Below are positions 52,190-60,195 of a stretch of DNA of 64,000 nt, piece after piece (positions within the stretch are counted from its first letter, which is position 1; the number at the start of each line of letters is the position of its first letter). This stretch comes from M3007 sp964550795 (GTDB lineage: Bacteria; Bacteroidota; Bacteroidia; Chitinophagales; Saprospiraceae): contig CAZKBH010000003.1 of NCBI GenBank assembly GCA_964550795.1, forward strand, positions 121,300-185,299, read 5' to 3'. The notes beneath the pieces are model-generated. The model was not told where the DNA came from. It did no database searches and saw nothing but the letters and a program-made list of their open reading frames with translations. A program made the position numbers and the translations under genes.

Positions 52190-55100
52190 CTACTTTATCC
52201 CAATCGGAAAATCCTGTCCATAGCCGTAGCTGGCCGGATATTGGGCCGTTCCTTTGTATTGTTCGGTCACTTCTGGCACTTTTGCCTCGATGTATGCTTT
52301 GAGGCTGTTCACGGTAATGGAGCCGTTTTGCAGGGCTGCTTCGCCGGAAAGTCCGTTGAGCAGTACGTATGTAAACGCGCCATGTCCCAGCTTGTCGAAT
52401 TCCGATGCAAACTGATCGCTGCCGCTGGCTGTGAGCCAGTGTGTGCCCGTACTTCTGGCCAATTGCGCAATGGCCTTCTCCTCCGCTGCCCCCCGCATCG
52501 CAATGCCTTGTAAGGCACCCGCACTCTGGCAGGCATCGAGTATAAATAATTGTTTTTGCGCCTTGATGGCCACGCTCAGGTTTTGTAGTTCTGTCGAGCT
52601 GATGCCCTTGCCCGCCAGGCCTGCGTCATTGCCGTAGAGCTGCGTGACATCGTGCGGCACGAGAAAAAAATCGGGTTTGGCGCTCTCGCTCATCACCCCG
52701 TGCCCGGCGTAGTAGAACACCAACATGTCTTGCGCCTGGGCCTTGCCGGCAATCTCTTTCATGGTACTGACAATCTTGTCTTTGGTCGCTTCCGTATCGG
52801 AGATGTAGTGGGTTTTGCATTCATTAATGATGCGACCGCAGTTTCGTTTGATCTTTTCTTCAAAGCCTTTGGCATCGGCTACGGCGTAGTTGAGGTTGTA
52901 GCGGGTATTTTTGTATTGATTAATGCCTACCACGACCAAGTGAAGCGTGGTGGCGGGCGTTTTCACCGTAGTGGGCGCCGATTGTGCCGGCTTGTAGTTT
53001 AGGCTGAGTCGGGCCGGGATACTCTCCGTGCGCTGTGTGTTGATGCTGATGGCACTGAATGCATTTTCACCGGGTTGGAGCGTGATTTCGTAGGCAACGT
53101 TTTCTTCCTGATCATCGTCGCCAACCACCAGGTTGCGGGTGTTGGGCGACACTAATTTTCCATTGTGAAACAAGCGTATTTCAGCCACTTTATCATTGGG
53201 GGCCGATGCAGTCACGGTGACGGTCACTTGTGGGGTGCTTAGCTCATTGATCGTGGGGGCCTCGTCGTCGTCCACAATCAGACCTCGGTGCCCAGTTTTA
53301 TATTTCAACTGAACCAAAGGCGGACTCTTCAGGGTGTTCACGTTGATGACTGGCGGCCCCGGCTCCGAGCGCTCGAAAATCCTATTGAGCAGACGGGGGG
53401 TGTACAATTGTTCAAACAGCGATTGTAAAGGTACCGTGGTACTGCCCTTCACAAAGTACATCATGCCGAGTGCACCCTGGCTGCCTTCAAAGTAATTTTG
53501 ACTGTTGATGACCCCGTAATCGTCGGAATCCATGAAGGTCACCAAGTTAGCAACTTCGGCTTTGCGCTTCAAATCCACCAATCGAAGGCCATTGACCTTG
53601 TCTTTAAAAAACACAAAATCCTGATCGGGCATAAAATAACCGTTGCTGGCGCCGATGTTTGGTCCATTGAACTGGTCGGTAAACCGGAATTGACTGCGAT
53701 CAAAAATCTGGAGCTTGCCCGATCCGAAAAACAGCATGGTTCGTCCGTCAGGATTTTGACCGATGAAAGTTACAGGCCCCGAAGCCGGTATGGCCTGCTC
53801 GCGAACGATATTCCCGGTAGCGGCATCGAACACCCGGAACGTGTTGTCCAAAAGACCAGACACGGTCTTGTTGCCCGCATCAAATGCGATGCCGTAGAAT
53901 GATTCTTCTATCTTCTTCTCCCAGAGCTTGGCCCCGGTTTTGACCTGAAAGCAGACCACCCACTTTTCGGTTTTATTGCCGTCAGCCAGAGAAGGCCGGA
54001 GGATATACGCGGCGAAAACATTGCCGTCGGAACTGAACGCACCTGGATGGCGAGCGCCCATGTTGGCAAAGCGCGTATCGCCATCTACCCGGCGGATGAG
54101 TCGCATGTTGCTGGCATCTATGAATTTGATGCCGTTACCGCCGTGATGGGCAAACGTCTTGCTGTCAGGACTCCAGGTGATGTAGCTGCCGGAAGCCTGC
54201 CCGGCATTGCTGAACATCCGGGGCTCATTTTGCAGGGCATTGGCGTCTATCAATCCATAACTATATTCAATGGAATTATAAAAAACCGCTTTTTCACCAT
54301 CCGGCGACCACACCGCGCCGCTCCAGGCCGACTGGTTATAGTTATACACCTTTGTGCCGTCGGGTTTCATGTCAATAACCTGCACGGTTCCGGTTTTACT
54401 GGAACCTGAGGTCGTGGTGGCAATCATTTTACGCTTCGGATTGGCATGTAGGTGATACATATCCATGGCCCTTCCGGCACCGAATGTTTTCCAGGTATCT
54501 GTGCGGAGATTCAATACCGCTATTTTGAAAGGTGGATAAGTCGTGACGGTGGTGGAGAGGTTTGAGAGGAGTTGCACATGCCTAAAACCCTTACCCTCGT
54601 TCAGCGTGGTCGCGATGGGTTCAGTATTGACCTCTCCTTTGTTGAAATCAATGCGGACGACTCGTTTAAAGGTTTCATTGAATAAAATATTGGCATAGCT
54701 GAGGTCGCCGGAGTTTATTTGTGTGTGGCCGTAATTGCCGGCGGTATAGGCGGCTATGGTGGGTGTGCTCAGGGTTTTAAGAACCCGCATTTCGGGGTAA
54801 CTGACCAAGCGCGGGATGGAGTTTTTTAAATCCGTTTCACCCTGGCCTTCTTTCATAAAATACGCCCCGAAATGTGCCAGGCGGTTGTTGCTTAAAAAGA
54901 TAAACGTCTGATTACCAGGTACGTCGAGCTGTTTTTCAACTTGTCCGCTAAGGGTACTGATAAACACCACATTGTATCCGATTTTATCGGCTACGCCGGC
55001 ATAATAACTCAGACTAGCAGAGAGTTTGGAGCCATCCGGGCTAAGGCTTAATTTCTGAAAAGCAAAAGGAAAAGAGGCCGAAACATTGCTCAGCGTAGTT

Positions 55101-55612
55101 CTGGACTGCGCCACTTCGAGGAGTGTTTTTTGTGCGCCAGTGGCGAGATTTATCTGCACCACGACGGCCTTGCCTCCGTTGTAGTTATGCCCGCCGAGGT
55201 AGGCAAACTTCCCCTGTAGGTCCGTCGTTACAGCTACGGGGGTCATAAACTGGGTCAAATCAACTACCCTGCGGGTTTTTAAGGTCTTTCCGTCCAGCAC
55301 ACTGACTACCCCTCTGCTAATCATCCCGATGTGGGGCGTATTGCCGATGCGAAAAGGCATGTTGCCGTTGGCGGTGCTAATCGGTACCGTAATCAGTTCG
55401 GCTCCGCTCGCCACATCCCAAATTTTGAAACCTTCGTCGGACATAGAGGCCAGCAGCCGCTCGTCGCCGGAAAGGGCCAACTCGCTGATGTATTTGTTGT
55501 GGCCTGCCGGAATCATCAACTTGAGGTCGTCAGCGTTTTGGCTGAAGGCCGTTGCAATAGACAGCAAGCAAAGAAAGACAATCGTCGGAATGGTGTTCAG
55601 TATCTTGTTCAT
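52190..55612 (-). CDS. secreted caspase-family peptidase with N-terminal beta-propeller
   Basis: 1140 residues. A signal peptide (MNKILNTIPTIVFLCLLSIA) and about 700 residues of WD40/YVTN-like blades (GHNKYISELALSGDERLLAS, FKIWDVASGAELI) precede an Ig-like region around 790-860. A C14 caspase-like domain begins near residue 900 (LHLVVVGINQYKN). The catalytic dyad is His near 972 (FYYAGHGV) and Cys near 1028 (LDACQSAG). Family members cleave after Arg/Lys or Asp; the specificity cannot be read here. The gene starts 15 nt downstream of the papain-like gene, so the two are one operon. Function unknown. Confidence 0.9.
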   Translation of the reverse strand: MNKILNTIPTIVFLCLLSIATAFSQNADDLKLMIPAGHNKYISELALSGDERLLASMSDEGFKIWDVASGAELITVPISTANGNMPFRIGNTPHIGMISRGVVSVLDGKTLKTRRVVDLTQFMTPVAVTTDLQGKFAYLGGHNYNGGKAVVVQINLATGAQKTLLEVAQSRTTLSNVSASFPFAFQKLSLSPDGSKLSASLSYYAGVADKIGYNVVFISTLSGQVEKQLDVPGNQTFIFLSNNRLAHFGAYFMKEGQGETDLKNSIPRLVSYPEMRVLKTLSTPTIAAYTAGNYGHTQINSGDLSYANILFNETFKRVVRIDFNKGEVNTEPIATTLNEGKGFRHVQLLSNLSTTVTTYPPFKIAVLNLRTDTWKTFGAGRAMDMYHLHANPKRKMIATTTSGSSKTGTVQVIDMKPDGTKVYNYNQSAWSGAVWSPDGEKAVFYNSIEYSYGLIDANALQNEPRMFSNAGQASGSYITWSPDSKTFAHHGGNGIKFIDASNMRLIRRVDGDTRFANMGARHPGAFSSDGNVFAAYILRPSLADGNKTEKWVVCFQVKTGAKLWEKKIEESFYGIAFDAGNKTVSGLLDNTFRVFDAATGNIVREQAIPASGPVTFIGQNPDGRTMLFFGSGKLQIFDRSQFRFTDQFNGPNIGASNGYFMPDQDFVFFKDKVNGLRLVDLKRKAEVANLVTFMDSDDYGVINSQNYFEGSQGALGMMYFVKGSTTVPLQSLFEQLYTPRLLNRIFERSEPGPPVINVNTLKSPPLVQLKYKTGHRGLIVDDDEAPTINELSTPQVTVTVTASAPNDKVAEIRLFHNGKLVSPNTRNLVVGDDDQEENVAYEITLQPGENAFSAISINTQRTESIPARLSLNYKPAQSAPTTVKTPATTLHLVVVGINQYKNTRYNLNYAVADAKGFEEKIKRNCGRIINECKTHYISDTEATKDKIVSTMKEIAGKAQAQDMLVFYYAGHGVMSESAKPDFFLVPHDVTQLYGNDAGLAGKGISSTELQNLSVAIKAQKQLFILDACQSAGALQGIAMRGAAEEKAIAQLARSTGTHWLTASGSDQFASEFDKLGHGAFTYVLLNGLSGEAALQNGSITVNSLKAYIEAKVPEVTEQYKGTAQYPASYGYGQDFPIGIK

Positions 55613-55627
55613 GGCTGTTTTCAGTAT

Positions 55628-57169
55628 TTAGAGGTGCGTAATTTCAATCATCAGCGGCACTACGGCATTGCGGCTGTAGTTGTCGAGGCTGAATCCGATC
55701 TGGCCGGCCGTATAGCTCACTTTACTTTTGTCCACCAACTTATCGCCGAGGGCGGCTTTAATCTTTTGGCTCAGTCCGCCGGAGGTGGCACTCATGACCC
55801 TTGCAATTTCGGATGGGTCTAGCTTCTGTGTGCTGTACAGGATAAGCAGATAATCGGTGCCGGGATTATCATCCATTTTCACCACTTTTGATTCGGAGGG
55901 AAAGGCCACAATGCTGTTCGGCCCGATGTGCGGACTCATTTTGTCGTCAAAGGGGAGTATTCTGTTCACTTTGCCGCTTAAATCGGTAGCGAGGGCGTAG
56001 ATGTATGCTTCTGTGTTGGTTTGGATAAAAAACCTGAAGCGGGTACCCGAGGCGTAGGATTTGTCCATGCGGTAGGCCACGAGGTCTTCGGCGCTCACGT
56101 CATCTACCACGATGAGGTTTCGGGTGCTCACCCTACTTGCAGGCATGGGCTGTCCGTTGTTCATGACAAACTCGACGGAGCCTTTCAACATGGTGGCTTG
56201 TGGTGCGGGTTTGGGTTGCGGGGCGGGTGGAGGTGTAGGTTTCGGTGCTGGAGTAGGGCTCGGAGTGGGTTTCGGAGTGGGTTTCGGAGTCGGAACAGGG
56301 CTGGGCACAGGATCCACGGGTTCTGCTCGGGGGATATACGCCTGAAAAGCGCCGATGGTACACTCGGCAAACTCCGTGTATGGAATCCAAACATAGCCTT
56401 TGTCGGCCCAAGCAGTACCCCAGCTATTGAGCACACGGAAAGCGCCACCGGCCACGGCTTCGTCATAGCCCACCACACACATGGCGTGCATGCCGTGTTG
56501 ACCCGTTGGTCCGTCATCGCTCGCTTGTTTTTTCCAGGTACCTGGACTTTTGTAAAAGCTCTGCATCACTTTGAAGCAGATTGTCACCGGAAAACCTTCA
56601 GAAATGGCCTTCTTCACGGCATTGATTTTCACATTGGCATCGGTCTCCTTGGGCAGGAATAGAATCTGGTAATCGCTGATTCTGTATTGCGTCGCTTCTT
56701 CTACGGCATCTGTGCTCAAATCCTTGTCGCACACAAAGGGTGCTTTTTGGGTGGTAGGCACGCCCAATTGGTACAGGGCTTCGAGTGCCAACACGGGATT
56801 AGAACCCGCCTGGCAGTCCACATCAGCGGTGTCTTTAATAATATTATAGAGGAAAATGGCACTAAAAGCCTGCTTGTTCAGCCGGGCTTTGTCGGTGATA
56901 TTATACTGCTTGCCCCACAGAATGGTTCGCATGTGATAAGCCGTAGCCCAGGCCACACAGGTGCCGGTGCGTCCCTGATCTCCGGGGTCGGGTGCATACT
57001 GCTCTAAACTGTAGCGCGGTGGCAGCCCTCTATAACTGCCCGCTGTGAGCTGTAATTTGTACGGCACATTTGAATAGGATTCTTCGTCAAAATTAAGGCC
57101 CATGCCTTTCTCCTGCGCTGCTGAGGTGCCGGCAAACAGCAGTGCCAAAGCCCAGATAAAATACTTCAT
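55628..57169 (-). CDS. secreted papain-like (C1) peptidase with DUF4384 domain
   Basis: 513 residues. A signal peptide (WALALLFAGTSAAQ) precedes a C1 peptidase domain (about 45-280). The nucleophile is Cys71 in GRTGTCVAWATAYH, His is in GMHAMCVVGYDEAV, and Asn in VLNSWGTAWADKGY. A Pro/Lys/Thr-rich linker (about 290-325) joins a DUF4384-like domain (NTEAYIYALATDLSGKVNRI) and a C-terminal tail. There is no obvious inhibitory propeptide. It is the first gene of the two-gene operon with the caspase-like protein. It should act in the periplasm or outside. Confidence 0.9.
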   Translation of the reverse strand: MKYFIWALALLFAGTSAAQEKGMGLNFDEESYSNVPYKLQLTAGSYRGLPPRYSLEQYAPDPGDQGRTGTCVAWATAYHMRTILWGKQYNITDKARLNKQAFSAIFLYNIIKDTADVDCQAGSNPVLALEALYQLGVPTTQKAPFVCDKDLSTDAVEEATQYRISDYQILFLPKETDANVKINAVKKAISEGFPVTICFKVMQSFYKSPGTWKKQASDDGPTGQHGMHAMCVVGYDEAVAGGAFRVLNSWGTAWADKGYVWIPYTEFAECTIGAFQAYIPRAEPVDPVPSPVPTPKPTPKPTPSPTPAPKPTPPPAPQPKPAPQATMLKGSVEFVMNNGQPMPASRVSTRNLIVVDDVSAEDLVAYRMDKSYASGTRFRFFIQTNTEAYIYALATDLSGKVNRILPFDDKMSPHIGPNSIVAFPSESKVVKMDDNPGTDYLLILYSTQKLDPSEIARVMSATSGGLSQKIKAALGDKLVDKSKVSYTAGQIGFSLDNYSRNAVVPLMIEITHL

Positions 57170-57282
57170 AAAGTCGTGGTAATTTTATGGTAATCAATCG
57201 TTTGCAGGGTCATGAAACTCGATGAATTTCGCGTTCCGACCTCATGGCGCGGCCAAAATAGGAAAAAAGGGATAAATGGGAT

Positions 57283-57357
57283 TAATGTGGGAAATGGGAT
57301 TAATGTGGTCAATTTTTTAATGTGGTCAATGTGGTCAATGTGGGGATGTGGATAATG
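57283..57357. repeat. AATGTGGTC repeat array 2 (plus-strand orientation)
   Basis: Several copies of AATGTGGTC, AATGTGGG and related units just 3' of the four-helix-bundle gene. Shares more than 20 bases with array 1 at 47048. Confidence 0.85.
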
Positions 57358-57360
57358 GGT

Positions 57361-57762
57361 TCAAAATCCAAAAAAGGAGAGCAGTAGTTTCATGATTGGG
57401 CTGCGTTGTTTGGAGGTGTGAATAATGGCGCTGAGCAGGCGGCGGATTTCGGCCAATTTATCCAGGAGATCTTGGGGGACGGGGTACCCTTTTGAATGTT
57501 TGCAGAGAAGCAACCAAAAAAGAGTTTCGCGGGCTTCTTTCGCGGCGATTTTCATTTTATGGATAAAATCGGCCCTGCTTTCAGATTCTTGCGCCTCCCA
57601 AACATTCGCACCAATCGAAGTGCCAGCACGGAATAATTGGCGAGATAAATCAAATTTTTTGAGATCGCGTAAGTGCTCGCAATATATTTCAACCAACAAT
57701 GCGAACTCAAACGAATGCCGCACAATTGGATTTTTTTGATCCATTTCAGATAACATCTTCAT
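57361..57762 (-). CDS. four-helix-bundle protein (S23/IVS family)
   Basis: 133 residues, all helical, of the family named after ORFs in 23S rRNA intervening sequences: RHSFEFALLVEIYCEHLRDL, RAGTSIGANVWEAQES, DFIHKMKIAAKEARETLFWLLL. The family is related in fold to the Avd protein of diversity-generating retroelements. No reverse transcriptase or template repeat is seen here. The start at 57762 (MKMLSEMDQKNP) or 57744 is equally possible. The gene stands between inverted AATGTGGTC arrays on both sides. Function unknown. Confidence 0.88.
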   Translation of the reverse strand: MKMLSEMDQKNPIVRHSFEFALLVEIYCEHLRDLKKFDLSRQLFRAGTSIGANVWEAQESESRADFIHKMKIAAKEARETLFWLLLCKHSKGYPVPQDLLDKLAEIRRLLSAIIHTSKQRSPIMKLLLSFFGF

Positions 57763-57834
57763 TAGGTTTTGAGTAAATGATATCCAAAGTTAAACTACTC
57801 AAACCATATCTCCAACATTTATCTCACTCCCAAT

Positions 57835-57978
57835 GACTACATTCCACACATTCCCCCCATCGTCCACACCCCCACATTGACCACATTTCACACATTGACC
57901 ACATTTCACACATTTCACACATTCCCACATTCCCCACATTGACCACATTGACCACATTTTAAATATTGACCACATTAA
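57835..57978. repeat. GACCACATT repeat array 3 (inverted orientation)
   Basis: Many copies of CACATTGACCACATT and truncated forms over about 140 bp, in the opposite orientation to array 2. The array reaches into the last codons of rsmE and supplies its stop. Confidence 0.88.
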
Positions 57979-58663
57979 ACACACTCGTTGCCATCAATCC
58001 CGCCGTTTCTGTCCTCAGCCGGGCTTCCCCCAGACTCACGCCCTGAAATCCGTTGGCTAGCGCAATTTGGACTTCTTCAGGAGAAAAATCGCCTTCCGGA
58101 CCGATGGCAATTACCGCATCCAGATGGGGATGGAGCGCGTGTTTGAGATGCGGCATGGGTTCTTCCGCACACCAGGCGAGGCATTTTTGTGCCTCGTTTG
58201 TTTTTTGAGCAAAATCCTGAAACCGCGTGAGTGGGTTGAGTTTGGGCAGCCAGGCCCGGAGCGATTGTTTCATGGCCGACACCAGGATTTTCTCCAGCCG
58301 ATCTAGCCGGAGGGTATCGCGTTCGGAGCGTTGGCACAGCAGCGGGGTGATTTCGTGGATGCCAATTTCCGTAGCTTTTTCCAAAAACCACTCCAGTCGC
58401 TCCATCTGTTTGGTGGGCGCAATCCCGATGTGAAGTTTGCCGGGAGGCAGGGGCGCAGCGGCTGTTTTTGAAACGATGCGGGCAAGCACCTGTCGCTTGC
58501 CCGCATCGGCCAATTCCATTTCGTAGAAAAAACCCCGGCCGTCTGTGCCTTGGAGTAAATCGCCCGTTTTTTTGCGCAGCACGGTGCTCAAATGGCGGGC
58601 TTCCTCTTCCTCAAAAACGGCAAAGCCATTTTCTATTTTCGGGGTATAAAAAAGTTGACTCAT
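57959..58663 (-). CDS. rsmE: 16S rRNA (uracil1498-N3)-methyltransferase
   Basis: SPOUT-class methyltransferase that methylates U1498 of 16S rRNA with SAM. The N-terminal PUA-like part has FAVFEEEEARHLSTVLRKKT; the knot has VIAIGPEGDFSPEEVQIA and LGEARLRTETAGLMA. The start at 58663 (MSQLFYTPKIENG) follows the haloperoxidase stop by 11 nt. The last five or six residues (FNVVNI) are encoded by the repeat array, so the original C-terminus may have been lost. The core is intact. Confidence 0.92.
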   Translation of the reverse strand: MSQLFYTPKIENGFAVFEEEEARHLSTVLRKKTGDLLQGTDGRGFFYEMELADAGKRQVLARIVSKTAAAPLPPGKLHIGIAPTKQMERLEWFLEKATEIGIHEITPLLCQRSERDTLRLDRLEKILVSAMKQSLRAWLPKLNPLTRFQDFAQKTNEAQKCLAWCAEEPMPHLKHALHPHLDAVIAIGPEGDFSPEEVQIALANGFQGVSLGEARLRTETAGLMATSVFNVVNI

Positions 58664-58674
58664 GTTTAGGGCGG

Positions 58675-60009
58675 TTACTTCCGGGTCTTCATTTCCTGAA
58701 GGACGTATTCCCCGATTTCTTTCCCGCATTTAAGGCCCGCCTCGTTGCCTCTGCGGTAGTGAATGCCGCCGTATAATCGGCTCATGCCCACTTGTTCAGA
58801 GGCTTCCATAAACGAATTAAAGCTCCGGGGATCAATACCAAATTCCATTTCAGTACTGTCGATGAACGCAAAATTATCGCCAAAAAGCCCGGTGAGCGTT
58901 GAAGCAGCGGCCATCGAAATGGTGCTGTGTCCGCTCGTATGTTCCGGGAACGGAGGCGTTTGAATCAGCGGCTGCCAGCTTTGGTCAATGTACTGATTGA
59001 TGTACGATTCCGGGCGGATAAGGTTGGTTTTGTACTTCACGTCCCAGCATACAATGAAAGCATCTGCCAGCGCGCAGGCCACCTTCGCATAGGCCTCCGC
59101 AGAGGCCATAATATCCGCGTTTGCTTTGCGACAAGCATGGCCCACAATGTTCATCCAGTGACCGCCCGGGCTGATTTTTTTGAGTGCAAAAGCCACGTGG
59201 CCGCTCACTTCCATGGCGAACGGATTATCGTCCCAATACCATGCAGTAGCCTCATTTTCAGGGTTTTTCTCGTTTACAATGTCACGCACTTCCAGGGCTT
59301 GCTTGTAAAATTCGCTGTTTTTATCCGTACTGAATGGAAGTGGCGGGTCTGACTTGAATTGGCCGGCTGAGTCAATGACCCAGGGCCGGATTTTAAGCCA
59401 GCAAGGCTCCAGTGCATCACCATACGCAGGAGGGGTTGGTCGCCAGCGGGAGGGGTTTTCCACGTCAATGGCGAATTTTGGTGCGCTCCGCGTCTGCGCG
59501 TAATTGTCGCCTTTAGACCAGGTCAAAATGTGTTTTGCAACCGTTTCGCCGTAGGCCATGGAACGGTCGTACACATCATTCGGGATGTCCATTTGTTTAA
59601 AATCCTCGAAGGTCTTTTCCTTTAGTTCCTCCGCATCGCCCTCTGAAAAAATGAGCTGCTTGCCAACAATCAGTTGTGCATTGAAACTAGCCAAGGGAAA
59701 ACAATATTCTTTGCCCGCTTCCGGCTGAGGCACGGGGCTGAGTCCATTGAGTTGGCCAGCAAGGCTTTGGTATGCCGGGAAGCCCGGAACCAGCGCTTCG
59801 TACGCTGCTACGGCCGAATAAGCGTAGATACGCGCAGAAATGGGTGGCGCAAATATGTCGTGCCGAATAATGTCTGTGATGCGACGAACGCCCGCGTGCA
59901 TGAACTCCGGGTTGTTTGCTTTTTGCTTGTACGCCTCGTTGTCCTGCTTGCAACCTGAAAGCAATACCAGCAGCGCAGATGCTGTAAAAAAGAGTGACTT
60001 TATGCTCAT
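58675..60009 (-). CDS. vanadium-dependent haloperoxidase-type lipoprotein
   Basis: A PAP2/vanadium haloperoxidase-superfamily protein of 444 residues. A lipoprotein signal (ALLVLLSGC, Cys at about 20) would anchor it in the envelope. The vanadate/phosphate-binding residues appear in PFPEHTSGHSTISMAAAS and SRLYGGIHYRRGNEAGLKCG, where the second conserved His and Arg sit. The exact halide preference cannot be read, and a phosphatase activity is possible. It lies upstream of rsmE and may be co-transcribed with it. Confidence 0.85.
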   Translation of the reverse strand: MSIKSLFFTASALLVLLSGCKQDNEAYKQKANNPEFMHAGVRRITDIIRHDIFAPPISARIYAYSAVAAYEALVPGFPAYQSLAGQLNGLSPVPQPEAGKEYCFPLASFNAQLIVGKQLIFSEGDAEELKEKTFEDFKQMDIPNDVYDRSMAYGETVAKHILTWSKGDNYAQTRSAPKFAIDVENPSRWRPTPPAYGDALEPCWLKIRPWVIDSAGQFKSDPPLPFSTDKNSEFYKQALEVRDIVNEKNPENEATAWYWDDNPFAMEVSGHVAFALKKISPGGHWMNIVGHACRKANADIMASAEAYAKVACALADAFIVCWDVKYKTNLIRPESYINQYIDQSWQPLIQTPPFPEHTSGHSTISMAAASTLTGLFGDNFAFIDSTEMEFGIDPRSFNSFMEASEQVGMSRLYGGIHYRRGNEAGLKCGKEIGEYVLQEMKTRK

Positions 60010-60195
60010 TGTAAATGATTTAGATTAGAAAGAAGGAATGGATGGGCGGCAAAATTCTGTGGAAAAATGGGGAAATAAGCTACCGTTTCTCAATTTTAAT
60101 TGAAAACTAAGCAGTCGGTTTCCGGCAAAAATAATACAGGCCAAAGCAAAAACAACTGTTACTTTTCCCGCTCAATGTAAATCCAGAACTTTTTC

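Noticed and set aside
57361..57762. Diversity-generating retroelement accessory gene
   Set aside because: No reverse transcriptase, template repeat or variable-repeat target is in the vicinity.
57835..57978. CRISPR array
   Set aside because: The units are short, imperfect and without uniform spacers, and no cas genes are near.
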